Assembly: GCF_042850945.1 (NCBI RefSeq)
Contig: NZ_AP031496.1
Span: 4,526,001-4,590,000, forward strand
Direction of reading: 5' to 3'
Source: Halioxenophilus aromaticivorans
GTDB lineage: Bacteria; Pseudomonadota; Gammaproteobacteria; Pseudomonadales; Cellvibrionaceae
Length of the DNA: 64,000 nt
This document shows positions 10,001 through 18,546 of this stretch, in pieces; position 1 is the first letter of the stretch, and each line of letters opens with the position of its first letter. The position numbers and the translations under genes were made by a program. Below the pieces are notes generated by a model, which was given only the letters and a program-made list of their open reading frames with translations, was not told the origin of the DNA and searched no databases.

Positions 10001-10253
10001 CATCTGGGCGCTCTTTTTCAACGATTTTCGCTACCGTTTGCCACTCGATGGGCTCAAGGTAGGTAGCGTCGGCCATGGTCGGGTCGGTCATGATGGTGGC
10101 CGGGTTAGAGTTCACCAGAATAACTCGGTAACCCTCTTCGCGCAGAGCTTTACAAGCCTGTGCGCCGGAGTAATCAAACTCACAGGCCTGGCCAATAACA
10201 ATGGGCCCTGCGCCTATGATCAGAATGCTTTTAATGTCGGTTCTTTTTGGCAT
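7038..10253 (-). CDS. carB: Carbamoyl-phosphate synthase large subunit
   Basis: 1071 residues, essentially the E. coli length. There are two homologous halves, each an ATP-grasp module: the N-terminal carboxyphosphate domain (GQACEFDYSGAQACKAL) and the carbamoyl-phosphate domain (GQGIEFDYCCVHAALAM). Between them lies the oligomerisation domain, and the last ~140 residues form the MGS-like allosteric domain that binds UMP, IMP and ornithine. With CarA it makes carbamoyl phosphate from glutamine, bicarbonate and two ATP for arginine and pyrimidine synthesis. It lies 60 bp downstream of carA. Confidence 0.98.
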   Translation of the reverse strand: MPKRTDIKSILIIGAGPIVIGQACEFDYSGAQACKALREEGYRVILVNSNPATIMTDPTMADATYLEPIEWQTVAKIVEKERPDAILPTMGGQTALNCALDLHENGVLREFNVELIGANYEAIHKAEDRNQFDKAMKRIGLECAKAEIVHTMEEAMAVPKALGFPVIIRPSFTMGGSGGGVAYNWEEFEEICNRGFDLSPTNELLIDESLLGWKEYEMEVVRDKNDNCIIICSIENLDPMGVHTGDSITVAPAQTLTDKELQIMRNASLAVLREIGVETGGSNVQFAVNPENGRMVVIEMNPRVSRSSALASKATGFPIAKVAAKLAVGYTLDELHNDITGGATPASFEPSIDYVVTKIPRFTFEKFGEADARLTTQMKSVGEVMAIGRTFQESLQKALRGLEVGSAGFEPIVDLNSDDANETIQREITTAGANRIWYLADAFRAGMSVKKVHQASKVDPWFLVQIEELIKIEMQLASMPFADIKADTLRMLKRKGFSDKRLGSLLGVSEKALRAQRIKWGVLPTYKRVDTCAAEFSTATAYMYSTYEEECESNPSDRDKIMVIGGGPNRIGQGIEFDYCCVHAALAMREDGYETIMVNCNPETVSTDYDTSDRLYFEPVTLEDVLAIVKIEQPKGVIVQFGGQTPLKLARALEAEGVPIIGTTPEAIDRAEDRERFQQMIERLGLKQPSNAIVRSVDEALRKAEDVGYPLVVRPSYVLGGRAMEIVYKESELKTYMREAVQVSEDAPVLLDHFLNSAIEVDIDAVSDGDQVVIGAIMQHIEQCGVHSGDSACSLPPYSLPEDVQNQMREQVKRMALELGVVGLMNVQLAYQDGEIYVIEVNPRASRTVPFVSKCIGQSLAKIAARCQAGTTLEQQNFTQEIIPSYYSVKEAVFPFNKFPAVDPILGPEMKSTGEVMGVGDTFAEAYAKAQRGAGDAIPTSGTAFLSVRDFDKSGIAEVARQLSELGFRIVATPGTAETIAAAGLEVETVNKVNQARPNIVDLIKNDGVDLIINTTEGKKAIRDSADIRRSAEAHAVYYTTTLAGGLAVCTALRNQHETRVRRLQELHASL

Positions 10254-10313
10254 GGTGTCTAAAACTGTCTCAATTCGAGTGCTACGGTCTGGGCGTTGGA
10301 TTACAAATCTGCA

Positions 10314-11456
10314 TTAGGCTTTGGCGCTTTGCATTAGGGCAATAAACTGATCAAACAGCGGTGCCACATCGTGCGGTCCGGGGCTGGCTTCAGGGTGACC
10401 CTGGAAGCTAAACGCCGGCGCATTGGTCAGGGCGATGCCCTGCAAAGTGCCATCAAACAGCGACTTGTGGGTCACCCGCACATTGCTGGGCAGAGAAGCC
10501 TCGTCGAGGGCAAAACCGTGGTTTTGCGCGGTGATCATTACCTTGCCGCTGTCGGTATCTTGCACCGGATGGTTACCACCGTGGTGGCCAAATTTCATTT
10601 TCATGGTTTTGGCGCCTGCGGCTATGCCCAATAGCTGGTGACCCAAACAAATACCGAAAGTTGGGATTTTCTTTTCGATCAGCACTTTGATGGCGGCAAT
10701 GGCGTAATCACAAGGCTCTGGATCGCCGGGGCCATTGGATAAAAACACACCATCGGGCTGCATCGCCAGCACATCGGATACCGGTGTTTGCGCCGACACC
10801 ACAGTGATGTCACAGCCGCGCTCGGCCAGCATGCGCAGAATATTACGCTTAACGCCAAAATCGTAGGCAACAACTTTGTAGGGCAGGGAATGCGGCGTCT
10901 GATAACCTTGGCCTAACTGCCAAACCCCCTCTTGCCAGGGGTAGGATGTCTCGGTGGTTACTTCTTTAGCCAGGTCCATGCCTTTTAGGCCGGCAAAACC
11001 TTTGGCCTGGGCCAACGCACCGGCTTCATCGGGCTCGGCGGCGGCAATCACGCAGCCATTTTGAGCGCCCTTGTCGCGTAAAATCCGGGTTAGGCGGCGG
11101 GTATCGATATCGGCAATGCCGACGATATTCTTGGCTTTCAGATAATCAGACAAACTCTGCTCAGAGCGGAAGTTACTCGCCATCAGAGGCAGATCTCGAA
11201 TCACCAAGCCAGATGCCCATACCTGACTGCATTCGTCGTCTTCGGCATTAACGCCGGTATTACCAATGTGCGGATAGGTTAACGTGACAATTTGCCGGGC
11301 GTAGGATGGATCGGAGAGGATCTCCTGGTAACCGGTCATGGAGGTGTTAAAAACAACTTCGCCCACTGCCGCACCATCTGCGCCAATGGCTCGACCCTTA
11401 AAAATGCTACCGTCCTCTAGGACTAGAAGTGCGGGTTTGAATTCCCCAAACAACAA
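10314..11456 (-). CDS. carA: Carbamoyl-phosphate synthase small (glutaminase) subunit
   Basis: 380 residues. The N-terminal CPSase small-chain domain is followed by a class I glutamine amidotransferase domain with nucleophile Cys in FGICLGHQLLG and the catalytic His/Glu in FQGHPEASPGP. It releases ammonia from glutamine, which is channelled to CarB. Translation starts at a TTG (first of two consecutive TTG codons) with a perfect AGGAGG 5 nt upstream; E. coli carA also uses UUG. No leader peptide is evident upstream. Confidence 0.97.
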   Translation of the reverse strand: MLFGEFKPALLVLEDGSIFKGRAIGADGAAVGEVVFNTSMTGYQEILSDPSYARQIVTLTYPHIGNTGVNAEDDECSQVWASGLVIRDLPLMASNFRSEQSLSDYLKAKNIVGIADIDTRRLTRILRDKGAQNGCVIAAAEPDEAGALAQAKGFAGLKGMDLAKEVTTETSYPWQEGVWQLGQGYQTPHSLPYKVVAYDFGVKRNILRMLAERGCDITVVSAQTPVSDVLAMQPDGVFLSNGPGDPEPCDYAIAAIKVLIEKKIPTFGICLGHQLLGIAAGAKTMKMKFGHHGGNHPVQDTDSGKVMITAQNHGFALDEASLPSNVRVTHKSLFDGTLQGIALTNAPAFSFQGHPEASPGPHDVAPLFDQFIALMQSAKA

Positions 11457-11860
11457 GGCGGCCTCCTACTGACTGCGCAAAAACTAAACAAAACCTTTAC
11501 CACTCAGGTGAGCGTATAAAGCAGCTAAATTTGGGCCTCGCCACAAAACCTTGGCCTGAGTTAGGCCACCACACAAAATCTTGCGCGGGGCACATCTAAA
11601 TCCTGGGATATTGCGGCTGTGAGCTGTATCGATACCGGCACGATGGCTTTATTTAGCTCAAAAAAAGCGAGATAAAACCCTTTGGCTTCACCTCGCTCCC
11701 TGTGCGGCTAGCCTAGGATTCGCCGAGCAAATCCGTAAGCACCGAGTATCGAATTTTAGAGGGGTTGCAGTATAGAACTTGTGTCTATCTGACAGGCCCA
11801 AAATTAACGGCGGATTCTAGCCGAAATGGGGCCTGTCTGTCCACGCTGGATTTGAGGAAC
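11457..11860. other. carA leader region, no gene seen
   Basis: 404 bp between the chemoreceptor stop and carA. On the minus strand TATACT (plus positions 11771-11776) is a possible -10 box, without a convincing -35 partner. The 9 bp arms GACAGGCCC and GGGCCTGTC lie about 30 bp apart at 11790-11838, right after the chemoreceptor gene, and may form a stem. I could not find a clear ArgR box or a leader-peptide attenuator, although carA is usually controlled by arginine and pyrimidines. Confidence 0.5.
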
Positions 11861-13402
11861 TCAATGTAACTTAAATTGGCGTACTATAGCCGACATGTTC
11901 TCGGCCAAACGGGCGAGCTCGGCAGAACTAGCCGCAATCTGGGTGGAACCAGCGGCCGTATTCTGGGCCACAGAAGCAATGTTTTCCATATTGGATTCCA
12001 TTTCTCGGGTGGCGGCACTCTGCTCCTCGGAGGCACTGGCGATTTGCACGGTTTTGGCTTTAATGGAGCTCACGCCTGCGGTGATGGCCTCCAGGGAGTG
12101 GCTAGCGGCCTCAGCCTGAGCCACAGATTCCTGGGCTTGGCTGGTACCTTTCTCCATCATGGTTACCGCTTCGCGAGCACCGGACTGTAAGCGCTCAATC
12201 ATTTCTTGAATCTCTTGGGTTGAGGTTTGCGTGCGCGATGCTAGGGTTCTCACCTCATCGGCGACCACAGCAAAGCCCCGGCCCTGCTCACCGGCGCGGG
12301 CAGCCTCAATGGCAGCGTTCAAGGCCAACAGGTTGGTCTGCTCAGCGATGCCACGAATCACATCCAACACCGAGCCTATATTGTCGGTCTCCTGGCGCAA
12401 ACGGTCGATCACCACGGAGGCAGCATCCACATCGTTGGCTAGATTTTCAATTTGCGACATGGTGGACACCACCACCTGGCGACCACTGCCAGCCTCTTTA
12501 TCGGCTTGCTCGGCATCCTGGGCTGCTTGCGATACATTATGCGCCACTTCCGCCACCACAGAGGCCATCTCGCGCACCGCGGTAACCACCTGCTGAATTT
12601 CGGATTGTTGCTTAACCACACCTACTTCAGTTTCTTTGGTGGTACTGGTTAGCTGCTGTGAGCTTTCGTCAATTTGACCAACGATCCCGGCAAACTCACC
12701 AATCATATTTTGGATACGCTCGATAAAGACGTTAAACCAGCGACACAGCTCTCCCACTTCGTCGTCGGTTTTGACGCGCAGGCGACGTGTCAAATCGCCC
12801 TCGCCTTGCGCGATGTCTTTCAAGGCCTCAACCGCTTCAGATACTGGCCGCACAATACTGTTTTGAATCAACATAGCCACCAAACCGGCAACCACACTAA
12901 CCCCCAGGATGATCGCAACTGCACGCCATATGGCCGAGCTAATAATGGCTTCAATCTCGGTTAATTCCACATCCAACACCATTCTACCCACTGGGCTGCC
13001 GTCCGATATAATAGAATGCGTAATTACCAGCTCACCATCTAGTTTTACCACACCATCAGAGGCGCTGGGGCGAGACATACCCATGGGCAGGTCACCGCCG
13101 CTTTGGCCACGTACATACCAGGCAAAGGGCTCGCCATTGCTGTACACCACCACACTTTTGGTGCGCTCACTAGCAGAGAGGCTAGCTAAGGCGCTATTGG
13201 CAGAAACGTTATCGCCAAAAGCGATAGCACCGGCCAACGAGCCACCCACCACCTTGGCCAAGGTAGAACTGTCGGCCTCGATGGCTTTCGACATCGCCGA
13301 GATATTCGAACTGGCTTGGATGATTACTGAGACAACGGCGGCCAGAATGCTGGTTAGAGTCACCGCGAGAATTACTTTGTATTTTAAAGACAATTTGCCC
13401 AT
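11861..13402 (-). CDS. Methyl-accepting chemotaxis protein
   Basis: About 513 residues. TM1 lies near residues 9-30, then a periplasmic sensor of ~130 residues, TM2 (AVAIILGVSVVAGLVAML), a HAMP domain (NSIVRPVSEAVEALKDIAQGEGDLTR), and the signalling hairpin whose tip reads EQTNLLALNAAIEAARAGEQGRGFAVVADEVR. It relays ligand state to CheW/CheA. The ATG at 13402 has an AGG site 8 nt upstream and removes a poorly supported GTG start seven codons earlier. The ligand is unknown. The gene sits between dapB and carA, which are neighbours in pseudomonads, so it looks inserted. Confidence 0.93.
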   Translation of the reverse strand: MGKLSLKYKVILAVTLTSILAAVVSVIIQASSNISAMSKAIEADSSTLAKVVGGSLAGAIAFGDNVSANSALASLSASERTKSVVVYSNGEPFAWYVRGQSGGDLPMGMSRPSASDGVVKLDGELVITHSIISDGSPVGRMVLDVELTEIEAIISSAIWRAVAIILGVSVVAGLVAMLIQNSIVRPVSEAVEALKDIAQGEGDLTRRLRVKTDDEVGELCRWFNVFIERIQNMIGEFAGIVGQIDESSQQLTSTTKETEVGVVKQQSEIQQVVTAVREMASVVAEVAHNVSQAAQDAEQADKEAGSGRQVVVSTMSQIENLANDVDAASVVIDRLRQETDNIGSVLDVIRGIAEQTNLLALNAAIEAARAGEQGRGFAVVADEVRTLASRTQTSTQEIQEMIERLQSGAREAVTMMEKGTSQAQESVAQAEAASHSLEAITAGVSSIKAKTVQIASASEEQSAATREMESNMENIASVAQNTAAGSTQIAASSAELARLAENMSAIVRQFKLH

Positions 13403-13725
13403 CACTTTGCCTATTTGCTCCACTTTATAAGCGAGATACTGCCCACGCCTTTTCTGTTAATTTTATCGTTGCGCAGTGTGACTGCTCCTACCTATATAAC
13501 GGCAGGTCACTGCCAATGCTTTAGGCTGGTAAGTAAGTTGCCACAGGCGACCGGCCTCTTTAGAGCTTAGACGCTAATTGTAAAACCGAGCTTTTACCGT
13601 GGCTTGCGCCGACAAATGGCGCCAATAGAGAAAATCAGCGGGGGCTAAATCAGTGGGAGAAGAGATCAATGGGGTCAGAGCGTTTGATCTCAGATCAAAC
13701 GCTCTGACCCCATTGATTTATTTAC
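13403..13725. other. dapB-MCP intergenic region with REP palindrome
   Basis: Apart from the long palindrome at 13665-13717, the ~260 bp upstream of the chemoreceptor contains no open gene or recognisable RNA. It must hold the chemoreceptor promoter, but no convincing -35/-10 pair was identified. Confidence 0.4.
13665..13717. repeat. REP-like long palindrome
   Basis: Perfect 26 bp arms beginning ATCAATGGGGTCAGAGCG, separated by a single central base. It starts 9 bp after the dapB stop codon (minus strand). The same arm sequence recurs at 25183-25239, and its outer half recurs at 5500-5528. Confidence 0.85.
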
Positions 13726-14538
13726 TTAAAGGGATTTTAGGCCTAGAACATCTTGCATGTCGTAGCTGCCATTGGGTTGCTGACTCAACCAAGCCGCAGC
13801 GCGCACTGCACCGCGGGCGAAGCTCATTCGGCTGGAGGCTTTATGGGTTACTTCCAAGCGCTCGCCCTCGGCCATAAACATTACGGTGTGGTCACCCACC
13901 ACGTCACCCCCACGCACGGTGGCAAAGCCAATGGTGTCGCGTTCACGGGCGCCAACTATGCCCTCGCGGCCATACACAGCTACTTTGCTCAAGTCTCGGC
14001 CTACGGCACCAGCTACCGCCTCGCCCATGGCCAGAGCGGTGCCTGATGGCGAATCCACTTTGTGACGGTGGTGAGCTTCAACGATCTCGATGTCGACGTC
14101 GTCACCCATGGCCTTGGCAGCAAGTTCGAGTAGCTTGAGGCTAACGTTCACGCCAGTACTGTAGTTGGCGGCCACGCACAGAGCGCCCTGTTCGCCATAG
14201 GCGCTGAGCTGCTCGCGCTCGGCCTCGGTAAAGCCAGTGGTACCCACCACCAAGCCCTTGCCATTAGCAAAACACACTTGGGCGTTGGTCAGAGTGGCTG
14301 CCGGCACCGTGAAATCGATCAATACATCGATATCCTTGATCACATCAGCCAAATTGGCCACCAGAGCGACGCCATTTTTGCCGATACCTGCCAGCTCGCC
14401 AGCATCGGCGCCAAGCAGGGATGATACGGGCCGCTCTATAGCCGCGGTTAAGGTAGTAGTCTCGTTTAAGCTCACCGCCTCAATTAAAATTTTACCCATA
14501 CGACCGGCCGCGCCGGTAATACCTATACGTGTGGTCAT
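13726..14538 (-). CDS. dapB: 4-hydroxy-tetrahydrodipicolinate reductase
   Basis: 270 residues. The N-terminal Rossmann fold carries GITGAAGRMGK for NAD(P)H, and the substrate/catalytic segment reads EAHHRHKVDSPSGTAL (His pair and Lys). It reduces hydroxy-tetrahydrodipicolinate in the diaminopimelate/lysine pathway. It lies 16 bp downstream of dnaJ on the same strand, so it is probably partly co-transcribed with the heat-shock genes; dnaJ-dapB adjacency is typical of pseudomonads. Confidence 0.97.
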   Translation of the reverse strand: MTTRIGITGAAGRMGKILIEAVSLNETTTLTAAIERPVSSLLGADAGELAGIGKNGVALVANLADVIKDIDVLIDFTVPAATLTNAQVCFANGKGLVVGTTGFTEAEREQLSAYGEQGALCVAANYSTGVNVSLKLLELAAKAMGDDVDIEIVEAHHRHKVDSPSGTALAMGEAVAGAVGRDLSKVAVYGREGIVGARERDTIGFATVRGGDVVGDHTVMFMAEGERLEVTHKASSRMSFARGAVRAAAWLSQQPNGSYDMQDVLGLKSL

Positions 14539-14554
14539 GTGTGCTGCCCGTACC

Positions 14555-15679
14555 TTAGAGTTTCATATCGCCAAAGAAGTTTTTCATTCCCTCAAACCAT
14601 GTGCTTTGTTTGGGGCTGTGTTTGCCTTCTTTGGTTAAGCCCTGAAACTCGCGCAGCAGGTCTTTTTGTTTTGAGGTTAGGTTGACTGGGGTTTCTACCA
14701 ATACACGGCACAGTAAATCGCCGGTGGAGCCACCGCGAACCGGGGCAACGCCCTTGCCACGCAGCCGGAATAACTTACCGGTCTGGGTGCCCTCTGGCAC
14801 TTTTAACTTAACCCGGCCATCCAGTGTGGGAACTTCGAGCTCGCCACCCAATGCCGCTTCAACAAAGCCGATGGGTACTTCGCAATACAGATTGCTGCCT
14901 TCACGCTCAAAAATCGGGTGCTGGCGAATGGACATTTGCACATACAGATCACCCGCGGGGCCACCATCTGCGCCGGCTTCACCTTCACCAGACAGGCGAA
15001 TACGATCACCGGTGTCCACGCCGGGTGGCACTTTAACGGAGAGCGTTTTGGTCTCTTCTTTACGGCCTCGGCCATGACAGCTGGTGCATGGGTCGCCAAC
15101 AATTTTGCCCTTGCCGTGGCAATTGGGACAGGTTTGCTGAACAGAGAAGAAGCCCTGCTGCATGCGAACCTGGCCGTGGCCACCACAAGTGGTACAGGTT
15201 TTCGGGGTGGAGCCTTTTTTGGCGCCACTGCCGCCACAGGGTTCACAGGCAACCAAAGTCGGCACTTTGATTTTAACGGTAGTGCCGCGAACCGCCTGCT
15301 CTAAATCCAAATCTAATGTGTAGCGTAGGTCCGAGCCTCGGGCCGGGCCACCGCGCCCGCCGCGGCCACCGCCGCCACCAAAGATATCGCCAAATACATC
15401 ACCAAAAATGTCGCTGAAGTTACCAAAGCCTGCCCCACCGGCGCCGGCAGCGCCCTCAACACCGGCGTGTCCATATTGATCGTAGGCGGCACGCTTTTGC
15501 TCGTTGGAGAGAATCTCGTAGGCTTCGGCGGCCTCTTTGAAATTCTCTTCCGCGGCGGCGTCATCCGGGTTGCGGTCGGGGTGGTATTTCATCGCCACGC
15601 GGCGATAGGCTTTTTTCAGGTCCTTTTCGGAAACGTCACGCTCGACGCCCAATACTTCGTAATAATCGCGTTTAGACAT
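14555..15679 (-). CDS. dnaJ: Chaperone DnaJ (Hsp40)
   Basis: 374 residues with the full type I layout: J domain (residues 1-70, HPD in KYHPDRNP), a Gly/Phe-rich linker with GGGGRGGRGG, four CxxCxGxG zinc motifs (CEPCGGSG, CTTCGGHG, CPNCHGKG, CTSCHGRG), then the two C-terminal substrate-binding beta domains. It stimulates DnaK ATPase and delivers unfolded clients. It lies downstream of dnaK, separated by 151 bp that carry two hairpins. Confidence 0.98.
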   Translation of the reverse strand: MSKRDYYEVLGVERDVSEKDLKKAYRRVAMKYHPDRNPDDAAAEENFKEAAEAYEILSNEQKRAAYDQYGHAGVEGAAGAGGAGFGNFSDIFGDVFGDIFGGGGGRGGRGGPARGSDLRYTLDLDLEQAVRGTTVKIKVPTLVACEPCGGSGAKKGSTPKTCTTCGGHGQVRMQQGFFSVQQTCPNCHGKGKIVGDPCTSCHGRGRKEETKTLSVKVPPGVDTGDRIRLSGEGEAGADGGPAGDLYVQMSIRQHPIFEREGSNLYCEVPIGFVEAALGGELEVPTLDGRVKLKVPEGTQTGKLFRLRGKGVAPVRGGSTGDLLCRVLVETPVNLTSKQKDLLREFQGLTKEGKHSPKQSTWFEGMKNFFGDMKL

Positions 15680-15749
15680 GTATTTGGTTCTGCGTTTTGT
15701 GGTGGATCAACGTTTAGATCTACGGAATTTTTCTCTGGTTGCTAACACG

Positions 15750-15774
15750 CCAAACGCGGGCAAGCCCGCGTTGG
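15750..15774 (-). promoter_or_regulatory. Intercistronic hairpin, dnaK-dnaJ
   Basis: An 8 bp stem AACGCGGG/CCCGCGTT with a 4-nt loop lies in the dnaK-dnaJ gap. No T-run follows on the minus strand, so it is more likely an RNA processing or partial attenuation element than a full terminator. Confidence 0.5.
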
Positions 15775-15789
15775 TGTAATAAGAACACA

Positions 15790-15812
15790 GTGGGGCATTG
15801 ATTGCGCCCCAC
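15790..15812 (-). promoter_or_regulatory. Second intercistronic hairpin, dnaK-dnaJ
   Basis: A 7 bp stem GTGGGGC/GCCCCAC with a 9-nt loop, 18 bp after the dnaK stop. No T-run follows. With the neighbouring hairpin it could lower dnaJ expression relative to dnaK. Confidence 0.5.
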
Positions 15813-15830
15813 CTAAACCACGAGTGTGGC

Positions 15831-17768
15831 TTATTTTTTGTCGTCTTTTACTTCTTCAAACTCGGCGTCTACAACGCCGTCGTCGGCTTTGTTGTCTTGG
15901 CCGGCGTCGGCACCCGCACCTGCGCCGCCTGCTCCTTGGGCTGCTTGCGCTTGCTCAGCGTACATTTTCTGAGCCAGCGAGCTAGACGCTTCGGTCAGTT
16001 TGGCAGTGGCAGCTTCCATAGCGGCTTTGTCGCCGCCTTTAACCGCGGCTTCGGCTTCTGTGAGGGCTGCGTCGATGGCAGATTTCTCTTCATCGCTAGC
16101 CTTATCACCGGCCTCTTCCAAGGTTTTACGCGTGGCACTGATTAAACCGTCCAAGGTGTTGCGGGTGGTAACTAGCTCTTCAAACTGCTTATCGGCTTCG
16201 GCGTTAGCCTCAGCATCGGCAACCATCTTGTCGATTTCGTCATCGCTGAGGCCAGAAGACGCTTTAATCACAATAGATTGCTGCTTACCAGTGGCCTTGT
16301 CCTGGGCGCTAACGTTCAAAATACCGTTGGCGTCGATGTCGAAGGTTACTTCAATTTGTGGCATGCCGCGTGGTGATGGCGGAATGTCGGCCAAATCGAA
16401 GCGGCCTAGCGACTTGTTCTGCGCGGCTTGCTTACGCTCGCCCTGCACCACATGAATGGTTACAGCAGATTGGTTATCTTCGGCGGTTGAGAAAACCTGC
16501 GACTTTTTGGTCGGGATGGTGGTGTTTTTCTCAATCAGCGGAGTAGCCACGCCACCCATGGTTTCAATACCCAAAGTAAGCGGGGTAACGTCCAGCAACA
16601 ATACGTCTTTAACGTCACCGGCCAGTACCGCACCCTGAATGGCTGCACCTACCGCTACGGCTTCGTCTGGGTTAACGTCACGACGTGCTTCTTTACCAAA
16701 GAACTCAGCAACTTTTTGCTGCACCATTGGCATACGGGTTTGGCCACCCACCAAAATGATGTCATTGATCTCTGAGGTAGACAAATCGGCATCGGCCAAA
16801 GCTTGTTTAACCGGAGCCAGCGATTTGATCACTAGGTCTTCAACCAGGGACTCCAACTTGGCGCGAGTCAACTTAACCACCAAGTGCTTGGGACCGGTTG
16901 CATCTGCAGTAATATACGGCAGGTTAACTTCGGTTTGCTGGCTAGAAGACAATTCGATTTTGGCTTTTTCAGCGGCTTCTTTTAAGCGCTGCAGGGCCAA
17001 TGGATCGTTGTGCAAGTCAATGCCGTTACTCTTTTTGAACTCGTCGGCCAAGTACTCGATTAAGCGAAGGTCAAAGTCCTCACCACCCAAGAAGGTGTCA
17101 CCGTTGGTAGCCAGTACTTCAAACTGGTGCTCACCGTCTACGTCGGCGATTTCGATGATAGAAATATCGAAGGTACCACCACCCAAGTCGTATACCGCAA
17201 TGGTGCGATCTCCGGCACCTTTATCCATACCGTATGCCAGGGCTGCTGCGGTAGGCTCGTTGATGATACGTTTAACCTCTAAGCCCGCAATTTTACCGGC
17301 ATCTTTGGTGGCCTGACGCTGGGAGTCGTTGAAGTAAGCCGGCACGGTAATTACCGCTTCGGTGACTTTCTCGCCCAGGTAATCCTCGGCGGTTTTCTTC
17401 ATTTTCTTCAGTACTTCAGCAGAGATCTGAGGCGGTGCTTTCTTATCGCCTTTGACTTCTACCCAAGCGTCGCCGTTGTCGTTACCGACGATTTTGTAAG
17501 GCACCATAGAGATGTCTTTTTGCACAACATCGTCTGTGAACTTACGGCCGATCAAACGCTTAACGGCAAATAAGGTATTGGTTGGGTTGGTAACCGCCTG
17601 ACGCTTAGCGCTTTGGCCTACCAGGATTTCATTGTCGTCAGTGAAGGCAACAATGGAGGGTGTGGTGCGATCGCCTTCGGCGTTCTCAATTACCTTGGGT
17701 TTGTCACCTTCCAGTACGGCCACACATGAGTTGGTTGTACCTAAATCGATACCAATGATTTTGGCCAT
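15831..17768 (-). CDS. dnaK: Chaperone DnaK (Hsp70)
   Basis: 645 residues. The N-terminal ATPase domain begins MAKIIGIDLGTTNSCVAVLEG and contains the phosphate-2 loop AVYDLGGGTFDISI and the signature NEPTAAALAYG. The substrate-binding domain follows residue ~390 (linker DVLLLDVTPLTLGIE), and the helical lid ends in an acidic tail, AEFEEVKDDKK. It folds and disaggregates proteins with DnaJ and GrpE. A sigma-32 promoter lies in the 150 bp upstream, in addition to the grpE promoter. Confidence 0.99.
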   Translation of the reverse strand: MAKIIGIDLGTTNSCVAVLEGDKPKVIENAEGDRTTPSIVAFTDDNEILVGQSAKRQAVTNPTNTLFAVKRLIGRKFTDDVVQKDISMVPYKIVGNDNGDAWVEVKGDKKAPPQISAEVLKKMKKTAEDYLGEKVTEAVITVPAYFNDSQRQATKDAGKIAGLEVKRIINEPTAAALAYGMDKGAGDRTIAVYDLGGGTFDISIIEIADVDGEHQFEVLATNGDTFLGGEDFDLRLIEYLADEFKKSNGIDLHNDPLALQRLKEAAEKAKIELSSSQQTEVNLPYITADATGPKHLVVKLTRAKLESLVEDLVIKSLAPVKQALADADLSTSEINDIILVGGQTRMPMVQQKVAEFFGKEARRDVNPDEAVAVGAAIQGAVLAGDVKDVLLLDVTPLTLGIETMGGVATPLIEKNTTIPTKKSQVFSTAEDNQSAVTIHVVQGERKQAAQNKSLGRFDLADIPPSPRGMPQIEVTFDIDANGILNVSAQDKATGKQQSIVIKASSGLSDDEIDKMVADAEANAEADKQFEELVTTRNTLDGLISATRKTLEEAGDKASDEEKSAIDAALTEAEAAVKGGDKAAMEAATAKLTEASSSLAQKMYAEQAQAAQGAGGAGAGADAGQDNKADDGVVDAEFEEVKDDKK

Positions 17769-17847
17769 CTGTTATCTCCAAAATTCGTTACTTGATTCTG
17801 TTACAGCGCCGGCTTGTGGCCGCTCGCTCGTCGTTTGCTTGTTGATC

Positions 17848-17876
17848 TATATTGGCGCTGGTGATGCTATTTCAAG
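17848..17876 (-). promoter_or_regulatory. Sigma-32 promoter of dnaK
   Basis: Minus strand: CTTGAAA (perfect -35), a 14-nt spacer, then CCAATATA (-10; consensus CCCCATNT), about 80 bp before dnaK. The -35 box is also the right flank of an 8 bp inverted repeat AAGCCCAA/TTGGGCTT just after the grpE stop. Confidence 0.75.
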
Positions 17877-17918
17877 CCCAATATCAACATTTTTCTTGGG
17901 CTTTTTACGCGGTGGCCG

Positions 17919-18503
17919 TTAAGCCGGCGCTTTGCTCACCACCACCATAGCTGGGCGCACCAAACGGCCGTTCAGTGTGTAGCCTTTTTGGAACACGTTG
18001 AGCACGGTGTTGGGCTCTACATCAGGGTTCTCTACCATGCTCATAGCCTGGTGCAACTGAGGATCAAATGGCTGCCCCTCCGGATCTACCGCCTCGAGCT
18101 TGTGGCGCGCCAGGGCATCCAATAGCGTTTTCAGAGTCAGCTCCACGCCCTCTAACATGGGCTTGGCGTTATCGTCGGCACCTTCAAATGAAGCCACTGC
18201 GCGCTCAAGATTATCGGCGACAGGCAACATGTCGCCTGCGAATTTCTCCAGCGCGAATTTGTGCGCTTTTTCGACGTCTTGCTCAGCTCGGCGACGTACG
18301 TTTTGCGCTTCGGCTGCGGCACGTAGAGCCTGCTCTTTAGCCTCTTGCAGCTGGCTTTCTAAATCCGCCACTTGGGCTGCCAGTTGCTCTGGGTCAACTG
18401 CACCCGCCTCTACTTCAACTTCAGAATTTTGCCCTTCCTGTGCAGTTTGTTCCGCTTCGTTTGGGGCAGCATCCGCTTGTGGGTTTTGCTGTTCGTTAGA
18501 CAC
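17919..18503 (-). CDS. grpE: Nucleotide exchange factor GrpE
   Basis: About 194 residues. An acidic, disordered N-terminus leads to the long dimerising coiled coil (VADLESQLQEAKEQALRAAAEAQNVRRR) and the C-terminal beta domain (ALARHKLEAVDPEGQPFDPQLHQAM) that opens the DnaK nucleotide cleft. I place the start at the GTG at 18503 (MSNEQQNP), which has GGAG 6 nt upstream. A TTG at 18521 would add six residues and has no such site. First gene of the heat-shock cluster. Confidence 0.96.
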   Translation of the reverse strand: MSNEQQNPQADAAPNEAEQTAQEGQNSEVEVEAGAVDPEQLAAQVADLESQLQEAKEQALRAAAEAQNVRRRAEQDVEKAHKFALEKFAGDMLPVADNLERAVASFEGADDNAKPMLEGVELTLKTLLDALARHKLEAVDPEGQPFDPQLHQAMSMVENPDVEPNTVLNVFQKGYTLNGRLVRPAMVVVSKAPA

Positions 18504-18546
18504 CTTGCTCTCCAATGCCAATGGTTAGCGATAAAATTGTCACCTC

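Noticed and set aside
16639..17316. A 225-codon plus-strand open frame antisense to dnaK
   Set aside because: A typical antisense shadow of the highly biased dnaK codons; no domain or ribosome-binding site.
17873..17904. An inverted repeat AAGCCCAA/TTGGGCTT plus T-run after grpE as a terminator
   Set aside because: The T-run follows the stem only on the plus strand, where no gene is transcribed towards it. On the minus strand the site contains the dnaK -35 box, so it is described with that promoter instead.
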